A stretch of DNA of 64,000 bases from VAZQ01 sp963827585 (GTDB lineage Bacteria; Pseudomonadota; Alphaproteobacteria; Rhizobiales; Xanthobacteraceae). The DNA lies in contig CAWHCK010000041.1 of the NCBI GenBank assembly GCA_963827585.1, positions 102,328-166,327 of the forward strand, written 5' to 3'. Both the position numbers and the translations under genes were made by a program. Each line of letters opens with the position of its first letter. Position 1 is the stretch's first letter. Of this stretch, positions 62,872-64,000 are shown piece after piece. Below the pieces are notes generated by a model that made no database searches, was not told where the DNA came from, and saw nothing but the letters and a program-made list of their open reading frames with translations.

Positions 62872-63065
62872 ATGCGCAAAGCTCTCGCGTTGAGCATGGC
62901 CACGGCGGTTTGCGTGGCCGCTGCCGGATGGTCGGTCCCGGCGGCCGCGAGTCCAAGGTCAAATTCAGCGACATCACCATCACGAAGAAAGTGGACAAGT
63001 CATCGCCGGCGCTGATGAAGTCATCATCGCCCCAGGGGACCGCTCCCCAAAAGAGCCGACGGTGA
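62872..63065 (+). pseudogene. Secreted Hcp-like remnant
   Basis: A signal peptide MRKALALSMATAVCVAAAG ends PAAA; one base seems missing at about 62948, after which ESKVKFSDITITKKVDKSSP and ALMKSSSPQGTAPQ continue to a stop. The DITITKKVDKSSPALM segment looks like the Hcp (type VI tube protein) family, found as secreted singletons in rhizobia. At about 65 residues it is far too short and is likely a truncated copy. 62627-62871 holds no gene. Confidence 0.5.
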
Positions 63066-63077
63066 GGGCCCGCGCCT

Positions 63078-63293
63078 CTACCGACTTTCAGCGGCTTGTG
63101 CGTGCGCTTCCCCGTCGCCTGTCCGCTGGCGGGGTCGCGAGCGCTCGACGTGCGTCACCGAACCGGTTGCCGAACCGGTCTTGGCGCCAGAGCTTGCAGC
63201 GCCGGAACGCGCGGCGGAGCGGTCGAGCGGAAGCGCCACGAGCGCGAGCAGCGCTGCGAAAAACAGAGCCGAGTGCGAAATCGATGGCCGCAT
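63078..63293 (-). CDS. Small secreted hypothetical protein
   Basis: 71 residues with an excellent AAGGGAGG site. Signal peptide about 1-28 (MRPSISHSALFFAALLALVA...), then a low-complexity Ser/Gly/Ala/Arg region. No family. It follows the Bug gene by about 79 bases on the same strand and may be co-transcribed. Confidence 0.55.
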   Translation of the reverse strand: MRPSISHSALFFAALLALVALPLDRSAARSGAASSGAKTGSATGSVTHVERSRPRQRTGDGEAHAQAAESR

Positions 63294-63371
63294 CGTTACC
63301 TCCCTTGCTGCGATCCGAACCTGCCGCGACGGATCGAGTTTTTCGACCAGGAGTGGACACTGGCCGCCTCC

Positions 63372-64000
63372 TCAGTCTATTTGCGCGCCAGACGCTTTGA
63401 TGATCGGCGCCCATTTCGCCAGCTCCGCCTTGATGAATTCGGCAGCCTGCGTCGGCGTACTGCCGGGCGTTGGATCGATGCCCGCCTCTTGCAGACGACT
63501 GAACACCACAGGATCGGCCAGCGCCTTGTTGACGGCCTCGCTGAGCCGATCAACGATCGGCTGCGGCGTGCTTGCCGGCGCTGAGGATTGCGTTCCAGGT
63601 ATAGCACTCGAAACCCTTCAGGCCCTGCTCCTGCAACGTCGGCAGCTCCGGCATTGCCCGCATGCGCGTCGCCATGCCCGCACCGATCGCGCGGATCGCG
63701 CCCGACTGCGCCTGCGGCAGCGCGGTCGGCGTCGCGTCAAAAGCCATCGAAATCTGGCCGCCGACCAGGTCCGACATCATCGGCGCAGAGCCGCGATAGG
63801 GCACATGCATGATGTTGAGCCCGCCTGCCAGTGCTTTGAATTGCTCGCCGCACAGATGAAGGATTGAGCCCAGGCCGGAGGAGCCATAGCTGAGTTTTCC
63901 CGGGTTTGCCTTGACCAGGGCGGCGAGACTTTTCGCGTCAGTCGCAGGAACGGAAGGGTGCACCCCGAGCAGCGTCGGCGTCACCCCCACTTGTCCGATC
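63372..64000 (-). pseudogene. Bug-type tricarboxylate receptor, 5' end outside window, one frameshift
   Basis: C-terminal ~210 residues: VGVTPTLLGVHPSVPATDAK, SLAALVKANPGKLSYGSSGL, MHVPYRGSAPMMSDLVGGQI, LPTLQEQGLKGFECYTWNAI. A surplus base in GCCGGC (about 63576) breaks the frame; corrected, it reads ASTPQPIVDRLSEAVNKALA, AEFIKAELAKWAPIIKASGA and stops at 63372. Signal peptide and N-terminus lie beyond the window. Confidence 0.82.

Noticed and set aside
1..64000. CRISPR array
   Set aside because: No series of equally spaced direct repeats was seen; the repeats present are dispersed palindromes.

Overview
The window reads as a piece of a GC-rich alphaproteobacterial chromosome, most likely order Hyphomicrobiales (Bradyrhizobium/Xanthobacteraceae-like). 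The signs are an ethylmalonyl-CoA pathway pair (crotonyl-CoA carboxylase/reductase and ethylmalonyl-CoA mutase), Bug-type tricarboxylate binding proteins, glutamyl-Q tRNA(Asp) synthetase without zinc cysteines, and dense short palindromic intergenic repeats. No rRNA, CRISPR array, transposase or integrase gene was seen. The only tRNA is tRNA-Leu(CAA) at 24913-24999. Several genes are split by what looks like one extra base, always in the same direction, so part of the apparent pseudogenisation may be an artefact of an insertion-prone assembly.

Layout. 1-3451: histidine degradation (end of hutH, hutG, hutU). 3468-6250: a NitT/TauT-type ABC importer on the minus strand. 6455-10935: a conserved hypothetical, then crotonyl-CoA carboxylase/reductase divergent from a GlsB-type membrane protein and ethylmalonyl-CoA mutase. 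11193-12750: an outer-membrane beta-barrel protein and a VapBC-type toxin-antitoxin pair. 12829-24727: mostly housekeeping and metabolic genes (hybrid histidine kinase, gluQ, alkA, esterase, FAD monooxygenase, HNH endonuclease, an MFS exporter fused to a winged helix, a cupin, a broken Bug protein, dsbB).

24913-39600 is the accessory zone. Immediately after tRNA-Leu sits a visibly AT-richer block of four genes (25165-28535): an sce7726-like putative nuclease, a 'beta family' protein, an XRE-ImmA/IrrE metalloprotease and a nucleotidyltransferase-like protein. Three of them form an overlapping operon whose -10 box lies inside a perfect 20-bp palindrome. This is the best candidate for an undescribed defence or toxin-antitoxin-like system. 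It is followed by gene fragments, duplicated remnants, small regulators (XRE, AraC, LuxR-type, a degenerate receiver), two secreted tandem-repeat proteins and a ParD/RelE-like pair.

39730-46981, minus strand: a RibD/DHFR-like reductase, a compact B-family heme-copper oxidase operon (65-aa membrane subunit, subunit II, subunit I, diheme cytochrome c), then a glycan-synthesis operon (GT2 glycosyltransferase, HlyD-like protein, zinc-ribbon protein). 47554-49825: two M24/creatinase-fold proteins that have lost metal ligands. 50027-51279: a tandem of DUF1801 proteins, one truncated and fused.

51533-64000 is a catabolic island: ABC binding protein, ACMSD-type amidohydrolase, PEP mutase/isocitrate lyase-family enzyme, hydantoinase/oxoprolinase subunits HyuA-HyuB, an ABC ATPase with two permeases, an MmgE/PrpD protein and a Bug receptor. 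Together they look like uptake and hydrolysis of a small cyclic amide or organic acid; the substrate cannot be read from sequence.
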